64,000 nt of DNA, taken from the NCBI RefSeq assembly GCF_028610705.1, contig NZ_JAQQWT010000009.1:1-64000 (forward strand). Direction: 5' to 3'. Positions 1-8,481 of this stretch are shown here, one piece after another (the first letter of the stretch is position 1; every line of letters begins with the position of its first letter). Source of the DNA: Halalkalibacter alkalisediminis (GTDB lineage: Bacteria; Bacillota; Bacilli; Bacillales; Bacillaceae_D). Both the position numbers and the translations under genes were made by a program. The notes beneath the pieces were generated by a model. It did no database searches and was not told the origin of the DNA. It saw only the letters and a list, made by a program, of their open reading frames with translations.

Positions 1-42
1 TAGTTGGGGGCTTCCCCCTGTGAGAGTAGGACGTTGCCAGGC
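1..42 (+). rRNA. rrf: 5S ribosomal RNA, 3' end (partial)
   Basis: The first 42 bases match the conserved 3' third of Bacillus 5S rRNA: a GGGGGCTTCCCCC hairpin, then GTGAGAGTAGGACG and a terminal GCCAGGC. The rest of the gene, and presumably the 16S and 23S genes, lie before the window. An intrinsic terminator follows directly. Confidence 0.93.
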
Positions 43-46
43 TGAT

Positions 47-78
47 AAAACACAATCCAATGGGTTGTGTTTTTTTTT
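47..78 (+). terminator. rRNA operon terminator
   Basis: Inverted repeat AAAACACAA / TTGTGTTTT with a short loop, followed by an uninterrupted T run, four bases after the 5S 3' end. Confidence 0.9.
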
Positions 79-81
79 GTG

Positions 82-133
82 GAGAGAGGACACTGAAAAA
101 GGTACGATTTTCACATTTTTCAGTGCCCTCTCT
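82..133 (-). repeat. dispersed hairpin repeat, terminal-hairpin copy
   Basis: Near-perfect inverted repeat with 19-base arms (17 of 19 match). Read on the minus strand, its loop and inner stem contain GTGAAAATCGTACCTTTTT, closely resembling the terminal hairpins near 39.85 kb and 56.79 kb. Here only the terminal hairpin is present, not the upstream CTCCACACG part of the element. Confidence 0.6.
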
Positions 134-612
134 TTCAGACCATTAACTCCATCCAGATCCTTTTTTATCTTAGTGGTATTAAATGAAATGATCGGAGAGC
201 AAACTTATAATACGATTTACTTAGCTCGAGTGTGACATTCTCTCAACAGGGTTAGAATCCCAAATTAGATGCAGTTGCCCATTGATTCAATTGGTAAAAT
301 TAAATAAAGAATATAAAACTATTAAAAAAAAGTAAAAATATACTGAAACATGAGAGAGTGAAAGATTAAAAGTCTGATTGAAAATGTCAACTCAAATATG
401 TCCTTATCGATCCAAGAGATATTAGACTTATTTAAATGAGCCTTACTAATAAACAAGAAGTGTGGTACGGCTGTCATACGGTCTTCTTAATTTGTTCGGT
501 TGTAATCTATTAATGGATTTGCTATAGTCCATTAAGAGACCAGTGAAATGTGTACCAATTGTAATGGTGCTAAAAGCATTGAATAAGCAATGAAGCTAGA
601 GGGGAGGAAATC
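134..612. other. non-coding interval between rRNA operon and licR
   Basis: About 480 AT-rich bases without a credible gene. An inverted repeat TTAATGGA / TCCATTAA lies at 510-535, about 75 bases before licR, and could be an operator or a leader hairpin. The licR ribosome site (GAGGGGAGG) ends the interval. No clear sigma-A promoter is seen. Confidence 0.5.
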
Positions 613-2550
613 ATGTTTAATTCCCGTTTGAATACGATTTTTCGTCAATTAGTTGGATCTAAAACGCCACTAACTGGTGAGCAGCTGGCAAATTTGATAC
701 AAGTATCTTCAAGAACGATACGAAATGATATAAAAGAATTGGATCAATTATTGTCTGAACAGGGTGCTACAATAAATTCGGTTAGAGGAACGGGCTATAA
801 GCTCGTTGTTGAGGATGAAGAACTCTTTGTTAAATTTTTGCAAGAGGTCATCCAAAATGATCCAGAACAGCAAGACGAAGCTCCTAGTCTTCCTGAAGAA
901 CGAATTCAATTCCTTTTAAAGAAGTTACTATTATCCGATAGCTTCGTCAAACTTGAAGATTTAGCTAACGAATTATACATTAGCAAATCAACTGTTCAAA
1001 ATGATATGAAAGATGTCAAAAAAATACTAGAAAAGTTCGGAATCACTTTAGTAAAAAAACCTAATTATGGATTTAGATTAAAAGGAGATGAAGTTAAATT
1101 TCGTTTCTGTATGTCTGAATATTTATTTAATAGAAAGGAAACCGAGATTGAAACATTTACTAGTAAATTGACTATCTTATCAAAAGAAGAAATGGCTGAT
1201 ATCAGAACAGTTATACTTGAACAGATACAAGTGAATGAGATTGGATTATCTGATGTTGGACTTTCAAATTTGATGATACATATTGCGATTGCTTGTAAAC
1301 GTATAAGAGATGAAAATTATGTGTCGCTATATCCGAAAGAATTAAGTGAAATTCTGATTACCAAAGAGTATGAGGTAGCGAAGAACATTGTCGAACAAGT
1401 TGAAGAGAGGCTTCATGTCAGTTTCCCTCAATCTGAAGTGGCTTATATCGCGATTCATTTACTAGGGACAAAAGTCTTTAAAGAAAAAAGTATAAACAGT
1501 GAAGAAATTAGAGATATGATTGACAAGAAAATGTATCAGTTGACGCAAAGAATGCTTGAAAAAATCGAACAAAGAATGAATTTAGGCATTAGTGATGATC
1601 GAGATTTATTAATTGGAATGGCGATTCATTTAAAGCCTGCCATTAATCGCTTCCGTTATGGAATGAACTTACGCAATCCGATGCTTGATTCAATAAAAGC
1701 GAATTACCCAGTCGCTTTTGAGGCAGGAGTTATTGCTGGAATGGTATTAAAGGAAGAGATGGCACTAGACATCCATGAGAATGAAATTGGTTATTTAGCT
1801 CTACATATTGGAGCAGCAATGGAAAGAAGAAAGATAGGTAAGACGCCCAAGCGCTGTATTGTTGTTTGTGCTTCAGGAGCGGGAAGTGCACAGTTACTAT
1901 TTTATAAGTTAAGGGCTAAGTTTGGATCGAGGTTAGAAATTTTAGGGACGACAGAGTATTATAAGCTAAATGAAATGTCTTTACATGCTTTAGATTTTGT
2001 TATTAGTACCATTCCTATTTCAAAGCCGTTATCGATTCCAGTTATTGAAGTGAATAGTATTTTAGGCGGAAATGACTTAGAAAAAGTGGAGAAAATCCTG
2101 TTGGAAGATAGCGAACAATTAGAATTCACAAAAGAAGAATTAGTTTTTCTACAGAAAAAGTTTGAAACAAAAGAAGAAATTATAACGTTTTTAGGAAATC
2201 AAATGACTGAGCAAGGTCTTGTTGGAGAAGGTTTTATTGAAGCTGTATTTGAAAGAGAAAAGGTTTCTCCTACGAGTTTTGGTAATTTTGTGGCGATTCC
2301 CCATCCGATTTCCCCACAAACCGACCATACTTTTTGGGTTATATGTACATTACAAAAGCCGATTACTTGGGGAGATAAACCGGTACAATTTGTTTGTTTA
2401 TTATGTGTTGAAAAAAATAATAACCGGGACTTGCAAAGAATGTATGATAAGTTAGTGCACCTAGTAGATAACCGTGATATTGTGCAACAATTGATCAAAG
2501 CAAGAAGTTATTACGAATTTACACAAGTATTTTTAAGATCAAAAACGTAA
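613..2550 (+). CDS. licR: LicR-type PRD-containing transcriptional activator
   Basis: Transcriptional regulator controlled by PTS phosphorylation; in B. subtilis LicR activates the licBCAH operon for lichenan and beta-glucan oligosaccharide use. Order along 645 residues: winged-helix DNA-binding region (about 1-60), second HTH (about 105-160), PRD1 with His223 and His282, PRD2 with His339 and His398, an EIIB-like domain with Cys419 in VVCASGAGS, and an EIIA-like domain with His564 in AIPHPI. All regulatory His and Cys sites are retained, so it should respond both to HPr/EI status and to the cognate EIIB. Length matches B. subtilis LicR (about 640). It lies just upstream of and co-directional with licB. 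The ATG follows GAGGGGAGG. Confidence 0.93.
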   Translation: MFNSRLNTIFRQLVGSKTPLTGEQLANLIQVSSRTIRNDIKELDQLLSEQGATINSVRGTGYKLVVEDEELFVKFLQEVIQNDPEQQDEAPSLPEERIQFLLKKLLLSDSFVKLEDLANELYISKSTVQNDMKDVKKILEKFGITLVKKPNYGFRLKGDEVKFRFCMSEYLFNRKETEIETFTSKLTILSKEEMADIRTVILEQIQVNEIGLSDVGLSNLMIHIAIACKRIRDENYVSLYPKELSEILITKEYEVAKNIVEQVEERLHVSFPQSEVAYIAIHLLGTKVFKEKSINSEEIRDMIDKKMYQLTQRMLEKIEQRMNLGISDDRDLLIGMAIHLKPAINRFRYGMNLRNPMLDSIKANYPVAFEAGVIAGMVLKEEMALDIHENEIGYLALHIGAAMERRKIGKTPKRCIVVCASGAGSAQLLFYKLRAKFGSRLEILGTTEYYKLNEMSLHALDFVISTIPISKPLSIPVIEVNSILGGNDLEKVEKILLEDSEQLEFTKEELVFLQKKFETKEEIITFLGNQMTEQGLVGEGFIEAVFEREKVSPTSFGNFVAIPHPISPQTDHTFWVICTLQKPITWGDKPVQFVCLLCVEKNNNRDLQRMYDKLVHLVDNRDIVQQLIKARSYYEFTQVFLRSKT

Positions 2551-2558
2551 ATAGTTTG

Positions 2559-2629
2559 AGACTGAAGCACATTAATACCTGTTCTAACGATTTTGGGAGA
2601 ATAGGGATCATGTTGTTCAGTCTTTTTTT
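2559..2629 (+). terminator. terminator downstream of licR
   Basis: AGACTGAA and TTCAGTCT close a long imperfect hairpin (inner arms around ACCTGTTCT / AGAATAGGG) followed by a run of seven Ts. It separates licR from the licB transcript. Confidence 0.75.
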
Positions 2630-2651
2630 GTTTCCGTAAGTCAAATATCGA

Positions 2652-2671
2652 TTTCCGTTGTGTAACGGAAA
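2652..2671. promoter_or_regulatory. probable LicR operator
   Basis: Perfect 8-bp inverted repeat TTTCCGTT-gtgt-AACGGAAA about 10 bases upstream of the -35 region of the licB promoter. The position is as expected for an activator site; B. subtilis LicR is known to act at an inverted repeat upstream of the licB -35. Assignment is by position and symmetry. Confidence 0.7.
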
Positions 2672-2680
2672 AAGCATGCG

Positions 2681-2709
2681 TTTATATGAAAGCGCTTTCG
2701 TATTATTAT
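2681..2709 (+). promoter_or_regulatory. licB promoter with overlapping cre site
   Basis: A weak -35 (TTTATA, 2681-2686) and a TATTAT -10 (2704-2709) are 17 bases apart. TGAAAGCGCTTTCGTA (2687-2702), a near-consensus catabolite responsive element, fills the spacer, so CcpA/HPr-Ser-P should block the promoter when preferred sugars are present. A poor -35 fits dependence on LicR bound just upstream. Confidence 0.75.
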
Positions 2710-2827
2710 AAAACTATCAACAACACACCTAAACAAAACGTTAACAAAACAGCAAAAGGATCAGGTGAGCTGTTGTAAAAACAAACAGAAAAATAGTTAA
2801 ACTAATTTATTTTAGGGGGATTTTATA

Positions 2828-3133
2828 ATGAATATCTTATTATGTTGTGCAGCAGGAATGTCTACTAGTCTTTTGGTTACAAAAATGGAGAAGAGTGCAG
2901 CTGAACAAGGAATTGAAGCAAAGATTTGGGCAGTAAGTGCTGAAAGTGTACCAAATAACATTGATCAAGCAGATGTTTTATTACTAGGACCTCAAGTTCG
3001 ATACCTTTTAACTCAAATGAAAAAATATGAAACTGAAAAAAATATTCCCGTTGATGTCATTAATCCAGTTCACTACGGAACGTGTAATGGAGCAGAAGTT
3101 ATCAAATCTGCCAAAGCACTTCTAAACAAATAA
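2828..3133 (+). CDS. licB: PTS lactose/cellobiose-family EIIB
   Basis: Cytoplasmic phosphocarrier of the lichenan/cellobiose PTS; it takes phosphate from EIIA and passes it to the sugar at EIIC. 101 residues, normal for the family. The N-terminal [10 protein letters not shown] loop carries the phosphorylated cysteine (Cys7); Cys6 beside it is extra and probably not functional. The ribosome site is AGGGGGA. licC follows after 13 bases, so the two are co-transcribed. Confidence 0.94.
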   Translation: MNILLCCAAGMSTSLLVTKMEKSAAEQGIEAKIWAVSAESVPNNIDQADVLLLGPQVRYLLTQMKKYETEKNIPVDVINPVHYGTCNGAEVIKSAKALLNK

Positions 3134-3146
3134 GGGGTGAATCACA

Positions 3147-4475
3147 ATGATGGATAAATTTAATACTTTCTTAGAAAAATACTTCTTACCATTTGCCGGT
3201 AAGTTGGCAGGACAAAAACATTTACAGGCACTAAGGGATGGGATCATCCTCACAATGCCACTCATCATTATCGGTTCTTTGTTCCTTATCCTAGGTTTTC
3301 TTCCGATTCCAGGGTACGCCGATTTTATGGCTGGAGTTTTCGGGGATGCATGGTTAACAAAGCTCTTATATCCGGTTGATGCAACATTTGGAATGATGGC
3401 TTTAATTGCATCGTTTGGTGTGGCTTATCGCCTTGCTGAAAAATACGGAATTGATGCAATCACAGCAGGTGCAATTTCAGTATCGGCTTTCTTGCTAGCA
3501 ACGCCATTCGAGATTATGGGAACATTTGGTGGAGCTGAAGAAGTAGTAGGTGGTGTAATTCCTGTAGCATTAATGGGAAGCCAAGGATTATTCGTAGCAT
3601 TACTTGTAGCCATGTTCTCAACAGAAATTTATCGTTTAATCGTTCAACGTAATATCGTTATTAAAATGCCAGATGGTGTTCCTCCGGCAGTAGCAAAGTC
3701 GTTTGTCGCTTTAATTCCTGGTTTTGCGGTTATCTTTTCTATTTGGGTGTTACGTTTAATTGTAGAAAATACACCATTTGGAAGTTTGCATAATGTCATT
3801 GGTGATTTATTATTTGTACCATTAAGTGCAGTAGGTGGAAGTCTAATCGGTTCAATTATCGCTGTGATGTTAGTTTCACTACTTTGGTTTGCTGGTATTC
3901 ATGGTATGAACATCGTCGGTGGAGTAATGACACCAATTTGGTTATCTGCAACAGATGCAAACCGTGTTGCTTTCCAAGCTGGTGAAGAAGTACCAAACAT
4001 TTTTACTCAACAGTTCTTCGAAGTATTCGTTAACATGGGTGGTTCAGGTTCAACTTTTGCATTAGTACTCATCATGGTTGCATGGTCAAGAAGTAAGCAA
4101 ATGAAACAATTAGGGAAACTATCAGCAGGTCCTGGATTATTCAATATTAACGAACCAATTATCTTTGGTACGCCGATTGTAATGAATCCATTATTAATTA
4201 TTCCATTCTTCTTAACACCAGTAGTAGTGGTTATTACAACTTATATTGGAATGAGCACAGGCTTAGTTGCTAAGCCGGTTGGAATTGCGATTCCTTGGAC
4301 AACACCGCCAATTCTTAGTGGGTTCTTAGCAACAGGTGGTAGCATCTCAGGTGCTGTTATGCAAATTATTAATATCAGTATTGGGCTATTGATCTGGTTA
4401 CCATTCTTCAAAATGTGGGATAGCTTGAAACTTAAAGAAGAAACTGAAATCGAATCAAATTCAAAAGTTAGCTAA
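3147..4475 (+). CDS. licC: PTS lactose/cellobiose-family EIIC permease
   Basis: Membrane sugar channel of the PTS, expected to import oligomeric beta-glucosides such as lichenan breakdown products and cellobiose. 442 residues with about ten hydrophobic segments; the N-terminus (FLEKYFLPFAGKLAGQKHLQ) and the conserved FNINEPIIFG stretch typify the Lac/Cel EIIC family. Two adjacent ATG codons (3147 and 3150) follow AAGGGGTG; either could start the protein. Its EIIA partner lies 120 bases downstream, an unusually long gap for this operon. Confidence 0.93.
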   Translation: MMDKFNTFLEKYFLPFAGKLAGQKHLQALRDGIILTMPLIIIGSLFLILGFLPIPGYADFMAGVFGDAWLTKLLYPVDATFGMMALIASFGVAYRLAEKYGIDAITAGAISVSAFLLATPFEIMGTFGGAEEVVGGVIPVALMGSQGLFVALLVAMFSTEIYRLIVQRNIVIKMPDGVPPAVAKSFVALIPGFAVIFSIWVLRLIVENTPFGSLHNVIGDLLFVPLSAVGGSLIGSIIAVMLVSLLWFAGIHGMNIVGGVMTPIWLSATDANRVAFQAGEEVPNIFTQQFFEVFVNMGGSGSTFALVLIMVAWSRSKQMKQLGKLSAGPGLFNINEPIIFGTPIVMNPLLIIPFFLTPVVVVITTYIGMSTGLVAKPVGIAIPWTTPPILSGFLATGGSISGAVMQIINISIGLLIWLPFFKMWDSLKLKEETEIESNSKVS

Positions 4476-4516
4476 TAAAAGAAATAGATAGAAAGCTAGA
4501 TAGGAGAATATCTATA

Positions 4517-4536
4517 GGGAGGAAGTGATTCCTCCC
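4517..4536 (+). promoter_or_regulatory. hairpin in the licC-licA gap
   Basis: Perfect 7-bp stem GGGAGGA / TCCTCCC with a 6-base loop and no T run. It is not a convincing terminator; it could be an mRNA processing or stability element that adjusts licA-licH levels relative to licBC. Confidence 0.45.
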
Positions 4537-4594
4537 CTGATGGAGAGAGTAACAACCAAACTAATATCGTTCATTTGATAGGAGAGAAAACGCT

Positions 4595-4906
4595 ATGGTA
4601 CAAACAGAAGAATTTATTTTTCAATTAATTTTACATGCGGGTAACGGAAAAAGCTCCGCTATGGAAGCTCTTCAGTTTGCTAAGCAAGGGAATATGGAAG
4701 AAGCTAGAGCAAAATTAGAGGAATGTGGGAAGGAACTAAATGAAGCACATCATATTCAAACTGCTTTAATTCAAGCGGAAATAAGAGGAGAAAAAACAGA
4801 AATATCACTTTTAATGATACATGCGCAAGATCATTTAATGAATGCGATAACCGTTAAAGATCTAGCAACTGAATTCGTAGATTTATATGAAAAAATGGGG
4901 AACTAA
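4595..4906 (+). CDS. licA: PTS lactose/cellobiose-family EIIA
   Basis: Trimeric cytoplasmic phosphocarrier that receives phosphate from HPr and hands it to LicB. 103 residues, mostly helical. The signature IHAQDHLM gives the phosphorylated His76 and Asp79, which in this family binds the trimer's metal. The ribosome site is AGGAGAG. licH begins 13 bases after the stop. Confidence 0.94.
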   Translation: MVQTEEFIFQLILHAGNGKSSAMEALQFAKQGNMEEARAKLEECGKELNEAHHIQTALIQAEIRGEKTEISLLMIHAQDHLMNAITVKDLATEFVDLYEKMGN

Positions 4907-4919
4907 GGAGGAATTTATA

Positions 4920-6248
4920 ATGACAAAAGGATTAAAAATTGCAACGATTGGTGGAGGTTCCAGTTACACTCCGGAGCTTGTTGAAGGATTTATTAAACGA
5001 TACGATGAACTACCTGTAAGAGAATTATGGCTCGTTGATATTGAAGCGGGAAGAGAAAAGATGGAGATCGTTGGGAATCTGGCAAAACGCATGATTGAAA
5101 AAGCAGGTCTACCCATTGAAGTTCACTTAACGCTAGATCGTAAAGCAGCGTTAAAAGATGCTGATTTCGTCACAACTCAATTTCGCGTTGGTCTCTTAGA
5201 AGCACGCGCAAAAGATGAGAGAATTCCATTGAAATATGGTGTACTTGGTCAAGAGACAAACGGTCCTGGGGGATTATTTAAAGGCTTACGTACGATTCCA
5301 GTTATTCTTGATATTTGTAAAGACATGGAGGAGTTATGTCCAGATGCTTGGTTAATCAACTTCACGAATCCAGCAGGAATGGTAACAGAAGCTGTTCTTC
5401 GTTACTCAAATATTAAAAAAATCGTCGGTCTGTGTAACGTTCCAATTGGAATTGAAATGGGAGTGGCTAAATTATTAGACGTCGACCATTCACGCATCCG
5501 CATCGACTTCGCTGGTTTGAACCACATGGTGTATGGGCTAGATGTGTATGTCGACGGAGTTAGCGTAAAAGATAAAGTTATCGATCTATTAACAGATCCA
5601 AACAATAGTAGTTTTGTGAAGAACATTCAAGGTCTTGGTTGGGAGCCAGCATTCATAAAAGCTCTAAACGTGCTGACGTGCCCTTACCACAACTATTACT
5701 ATAAATCTCGTGAAATGGTTGAAAAAGATTTGAAGAGTGCTGAAGAAGAGGGAACACGTGCAGAAGTCGTTCAACGATTAGAAAAAGAATTGTTTGAGCT
5801 CTACAAAGATCCGAACTTAGCAGTGAAGCCTCCTCAATTAGAAGAGCGTGGCGGAGCTTACTACTCAGATGCTGCCGTTCGTCTAATCACATCCATTTAT
5901 ACAGATCGTGGCGATATTCAACCGGTCAATACCATTAACAATGGTGCGATTGCGAGTATTCCAGATGACTCAGCTGTTGAAGTTAGTTGCATCATTACAA
6001 AAGATGGCCCTAAGCCAATCGTAGTAGGAGATCTTCCTGTACAAGTTCGTGGATTGGTTCAACAAATTAAATCATTTGAGCGTGTCGCAGCGGAAGCCGC
6101 AGTTACAGGCGATTATAACAAGGCAGTTCTTGCTTTAACGATTAATCCACTTAGTCCTTCTGATACGATTTCGAAACAAATTGTCGATGAAATGATGGAA
6201 GCACACAAAGAGCATTTGCCACAGTTCTTTAAAAAAGTAGAAGCATAA
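4920..6248 (+). CDS. licH: 6-phospho-beta-glucosidase, GH4 family
   Basis: Hydrolyses the phosphorylated beta-glucosides delivered by LicBCA, using the GH4 NAD+- and Mn2+-dependent redox mechanism. The Rossmann loop GGGSSYTPE is near residue 11; the metal ligands are Cys172 (GLCNVP) and His202 (GLNHM). Also seen: GQETNGPGG and NFTNPAG. I chose the ATG at 4920, preceded by AAGGAGG, over an upstream in-frame ATG at 4887 that overlaps licA and lacks a ribosome site; this gives 442 residues, normal for LicH. It is the last gene of the lic operon. Confidence 0.94.
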   Translation: MTKGLKIATIGGGSSYTPELVEGFIKRYDELPVRELWLVDIEAGREKMEIVGNLAKRMIEKAGLPIEVHLTLDRKAALKDADFVTTQFRVGLLEARAKDERIPLKYGVLGQETNGPGGLFKGLRTIPVILDICKDMEELCPDAWLINFTNPAGMVTEAVLRYSNIKKIVGLCNVPIGIEMGVAKLLDVDHSRIRIDFAGLNHMVYGLDVYVDGVSVKDKVIDLLTDPNNSSFVKNIQGLGWEPAFIKALNVLTCPYHNYYYKSREMVEKDLKSAEEEGTRAEVVQRLEKELFELYKDPNLAVKPPQLEERGGAYYSDAAVRLITSIYTDRGDIQPVNTINNGAIASIPDDSAVEVSCIITKDGPKPIVVGDLPVQVRGLVQQIKSFERVAAEAAVTGDYNKAVLALTINPLSPSDTISKQIVDEMMEAHKEHLPQFFKKVEA

Positions 6249-6255
6249 TATAGAG

Positions 6256-6295
6256 ATTTGGTTCTAGTGTTGACACTAGGACCAAATTCTATTTA
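6256..6295 (+). terminator. terminator of the lic operon
   Basis: Fourteen-base arms ATTTGGTTCTAGTG / CACTAGGACCAAAT (one mismatch) with a 4-base loop and a T-rich tail. Confidence 0.8.
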
Positions 6296-6387
6296 TTGAG
6301 GAAAGTGCAAAAGAACTGAGACGAATTAAAAAGCAAAGTTCCCACTAGTATAAAGAAGATTGAAACAAATGGTAAGAAACTTTAGTA

Positions 6388-6452
6388 TGATATAATAGAC
6401 TACAATCAAATCCCTCACACCACCGTTAGACGAAGAAGTGTGAGGGATTTTT
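6388..6452 (+). promoter_or_regulatory. extended -10 promoter followed by leader hairpin
   Basis: TGATATAAT (6388-6396) is an extended -10 with no good -35. Within about ten bases of the predicted start lies a perfect 13-bp inverted repeat AAATCCCTCACAC / GTGTGAGGGATTT (6408-6450) followed by Ts. If the promoter is real, the hairpin lies at the 5' end of the next gene's own mRNA; otherwise it is a second terminator for the lic operon. Confidence 0.5.
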
Positions 6453-6479
6453 ACTAGAATATCTTCAGGAGGTAATAAG

Positions 6480-7256
6480 ATGTCAGAGAAAAAAATCGTC
6501 TTTTTTGATATTGACGGGACTCTTTACGATGAAAATAAACAATTACCAGTCTCTACAAAAAAAGCAATTGAAGACTTAAAGGCAAAAGGACACTATGTCG
6601 CTATTGCAACAGGACGCGCACCGTTCTTGTTTAAAGATTTACGTGAGGAACTTAACATTGATACATATGTGTGCTTTAATGGTTCACTTGTTGTCGTTGA
6701 CAATGAAGTGGTATCAAAGACGTTATTAGATAAAGATTCCTTAGAGAAGCTAGTTGAATACTCATCAAGCAAGCAACACCCATTAGTCTTTATGGATCCA
6801 GATGATATGAAAACGAACATTGAATCTCATCCGCATGTCGAGGAGAGTATGGGTACGTTAAAATGTTATCAACCAGAGCATGATGCTGACTATCATGTTA
6901 ACCGAGAAATCATTCAAACGTTGCTGTTCTGTACAGACAGTGAGGAAGCAGAGTATGTACATGCATTTCCAAAGTTTGACTTTGTTAGATGGCATCCGCT
7001 TTCAGTGGATGTCTTGCCTGCAAACGGCTCGAAAGCAAGAGGCGTTGAGATGGTTATGAATTACCTTGGTTTTGCCAAAGAAGATGTATATGCATTTGGT
7101 GATGGCTTAAATGATATCGAGATGCTACAATTTGTTGAAAACAGTGTGGCAATGGGGAATGCTCATGAAGAAGTGAAGAATGCGGCGAAGCATCTAACGA
7201 AACATGTCAACGAAGATGGGATCGAACACGGGTTAAAAATGCTCGGGCTTCTATAA
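6480..7256 (+). CDS. Cof-type HAD-IIB phosphatase, YkrA-like
   Basis: Probable cytosolic phosphatase of the haloacid dehalogenase superfamily, subclass IIB (Cof/YidA). HAD motif I is FDIDGTLYDE with both aspartates, motif II lies in IATGRAPF, and motif IV is FGDGLNDIEML. 258 residues, like B. subtilis YkrA, which it resembles most at the N-terminus. Members act on sugar phosphates, nucleotides or PLP; the substrate cannot be read here. It follows the lic operon but has its own likely promoter, so a link with beta-glucoside use is weak. Ribosome site CAGGAGG. Confidence 0.88.
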   Translation: MSEKKIVFFDIDGTLYDENKQLPVSTKKAIEDLKAKGHYVAIATGRAPFLFKDLREELNIDTYVCFNGSLVVVDNEVVSKTLLDKDSLEKLVEYSSSKQHPLVFMDPDDMKTNIESHPHVEESMGTLKCYQPEHDADYHVNREIIQTLLFCTDSEEAEYVHAFPKFDFVRWHPLSVDVLPANGSKARGVEMVMNYLGFAKEDVYAFGDGLNDIEMLQFVENSVAMGNAHEEVKNAAKHLTKHVNEDGIEHGLKMLGLL

Positions 7257-7260
7257 TAAA

Positions 7261-7298
7261 AAACGCGTGTACAGCTTAGGCTAGTACACGCGTTTGTC
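7261..7298. terminator. bidirectional terminator
   Basis: AAACGCGTGTAC / GTACACGCGTTT with an 11-base loop between the convergent phosphatase and rsgA2 genes; an A run precedes and Ts follow, so it can serve both strands. Confidence 0.85.
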
Positions 7299-7305
7299 TA
7301 TCCTT

Positions 7306-7418
7306 TTATCTTCTTTTACTCTCGCTGCTCAACTTCTTCCATTTCGCCTTTTCAGCTAGTTGAGCTCGTTTGTCTGTTTTTCGTTCTAAATAAGCAAGTT
7401 CCTTTTGTAGCTTTTGAA
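7306..7418 (-). other. frameshifted C-terminal tail of rsgA2
   Basis: On the minus strand, directly after FDRF of the RsgA frame, a -1 nt shift at the AAA run (7417-7419) opens a frame reading QKLQKELAYLERKTDKRA and continuing to a KWKK...ESKRR end, stopping at 7306-7308. This is the usual basic C-terminal helix of RsgA proteins, so the family reading frame continues here and the annotated gene has lost one base. It is either a real mutation or a sequencing error. Confidence 0.85.
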
Positions 7419-8357
7419 ACGATCAAATCGTTCTTGGAGAAGCTCTCCTGTTTCAAGTGAGGTGTTCACGGCACAATGTGGCTCGGTCGTGTGCGTACAA
7501 TTTCTAAAGCGACATTGTTGTTCAAGCTGTTGAATATCTTGGAAAACTTGATCGGATGATTGTTCTGACTCCCATAATTGAAGTTCTCTCATCCCAGGAG
7601 TGTCGATAATTAGCCCCCCACGTGGAAGGATCATTAATTCCCTATGGGTAGTGGTATGTTTGCCCCTGTCATCACCAGCTCGGACCTCTTGAACAACTTG
7701 TTTCTCTGATTTTGCTAAGAAATTTGATAACGTAGATTTTCCAGCACCAGATGAGCCAAGTAAAGCAATTGTTTGGCCTGATGTCACATACTGATACAAG
7801 CTTTCTAGACCCTCATTTGTTTTTGTACTTACAACATGAATGGGCACTCCATAAGCAATTGCTTCCACTTTTGCACGCTTTGTTTCAATATCCGTACAAA
7901 GGTCAGCCTTTGATAAAATAATGACTGGTGTGGCACCACTTTCCCAAGACATCATGAGATAACGTTCTAGTCTTCTAACGTTAAAATCGTTGTTTAAAGC
8001 ATTGACTAAAAAGACGGTATTTACATTAGTTGCTACAATTTGCTCTTCTGTGCGCGCTCCAGCTGTTTTTCTGGAAAATTTGCTGAAACGAGGGAGAACC
8101 GCATGGATCGTTGCCTTTCCTTCAGCGGGGCGAGGAGTCATGACAACCCAATCTCCAACGGCAGGAAAGTGCTCTCTTTCATGCGCTTCAAACCGAAACT
8201 TTCCTGAAACCTCAGCTAAAAGCTCTCCCTCTGTATAGACGATTCGGTACAATCTCTTGTGTTCTAACGTAATTCTACCTACTGAAAAATGTTGATTTTT
8301 ATATGGAATAAATTCTTGTTCAAATCTTTCATTCCATCCTAATTGTTCTAAATTCAA
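7386..8357 (-). CDS. rsgA: ribosome small-subunit-dependent GTPase A, second copy (3'-frameshifted)
   Basis: Circularly permuted GTPase that helps the 30S subunit mature. N-terminal OB fold (about 20-100), then G4 (SKADL), G1 (GSSGAGKST), G2 region (GKHTTTH), G3 (DTPGM), and the zinc knuckle CRFRNCTHTTEPHC. It resembles the RsgA 2 paralogues of Bacillus and Listeria rather than the one beside prkC. The open frame ends at 323 residues, but about 36 more residues of the family C-terminus continue in another frame (7306-7418), so about 360 are expected. Since the shift falls after the zinc domain, the truncated protein could still work. Start ATG follows AGGAGGAAC. An attenuator-like leader precedes it. 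Confidence 0.9.
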   Translation of the reverse strand: MNLEQLGWNERFEQEFIPYKNQHFSVGRITLEHKRLYRIVYTEGELLAEVSGKFRFEAHEREHFPAVGDWVVMTPRPAEGKATIHAVLPRFSKFSRKTAGARTEEQIVATNVNTVFLVNALNNDFNVRRLERYLMMSWESGATPVIILSKADLCTDIETKRAKVEAIAYGVPIHVVSTKTNEGLESLYQYVTSGQTIALLGSSGAGKSTLSNFLAKSEKQVVQEVRAGDDRGKHTTTHRELMILPRGGLIIDTPGMRELQLWESEQSSDQVFQDIQQLEQQCRFRNCTHTTEPHCAVNTSLETGELLQERFDRFKSYKRNLLI

Positions 8358-8378
8358 TGTTTGTTCCTCCTATTGGAT

Positions 8379-8410
8379 AAAAAAAATAAGGCCGCTTTAA
8401 TAACGGCCTT
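8379..8410 (-). terminator. leader terminator (putative attenuator) of rsgA2
   Basis: On the minus strand AAGGCCG / CGGCCTT with an 8-9 base loop, then a run of Ts, ending about 10 bases before the AGGAGG of rsgA2. A terminator here, after a small ORF and inside the same leader, suggests premature termination control. Confidence 0.75.
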
Positions 8411-8481
8411 GTGTACATAAAAACCATGGCCTGTTGCACAGCCCATAGTGAATATACGTATCCAATAAAAAGAAACGTCAA

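Noticed and set aside
20-235. Open frame overlapping the 5S rRNA end and its terminator
   Set aside because: No ribosome site, runs through a terminator and a repeat hairpin; rRNA explains the start.
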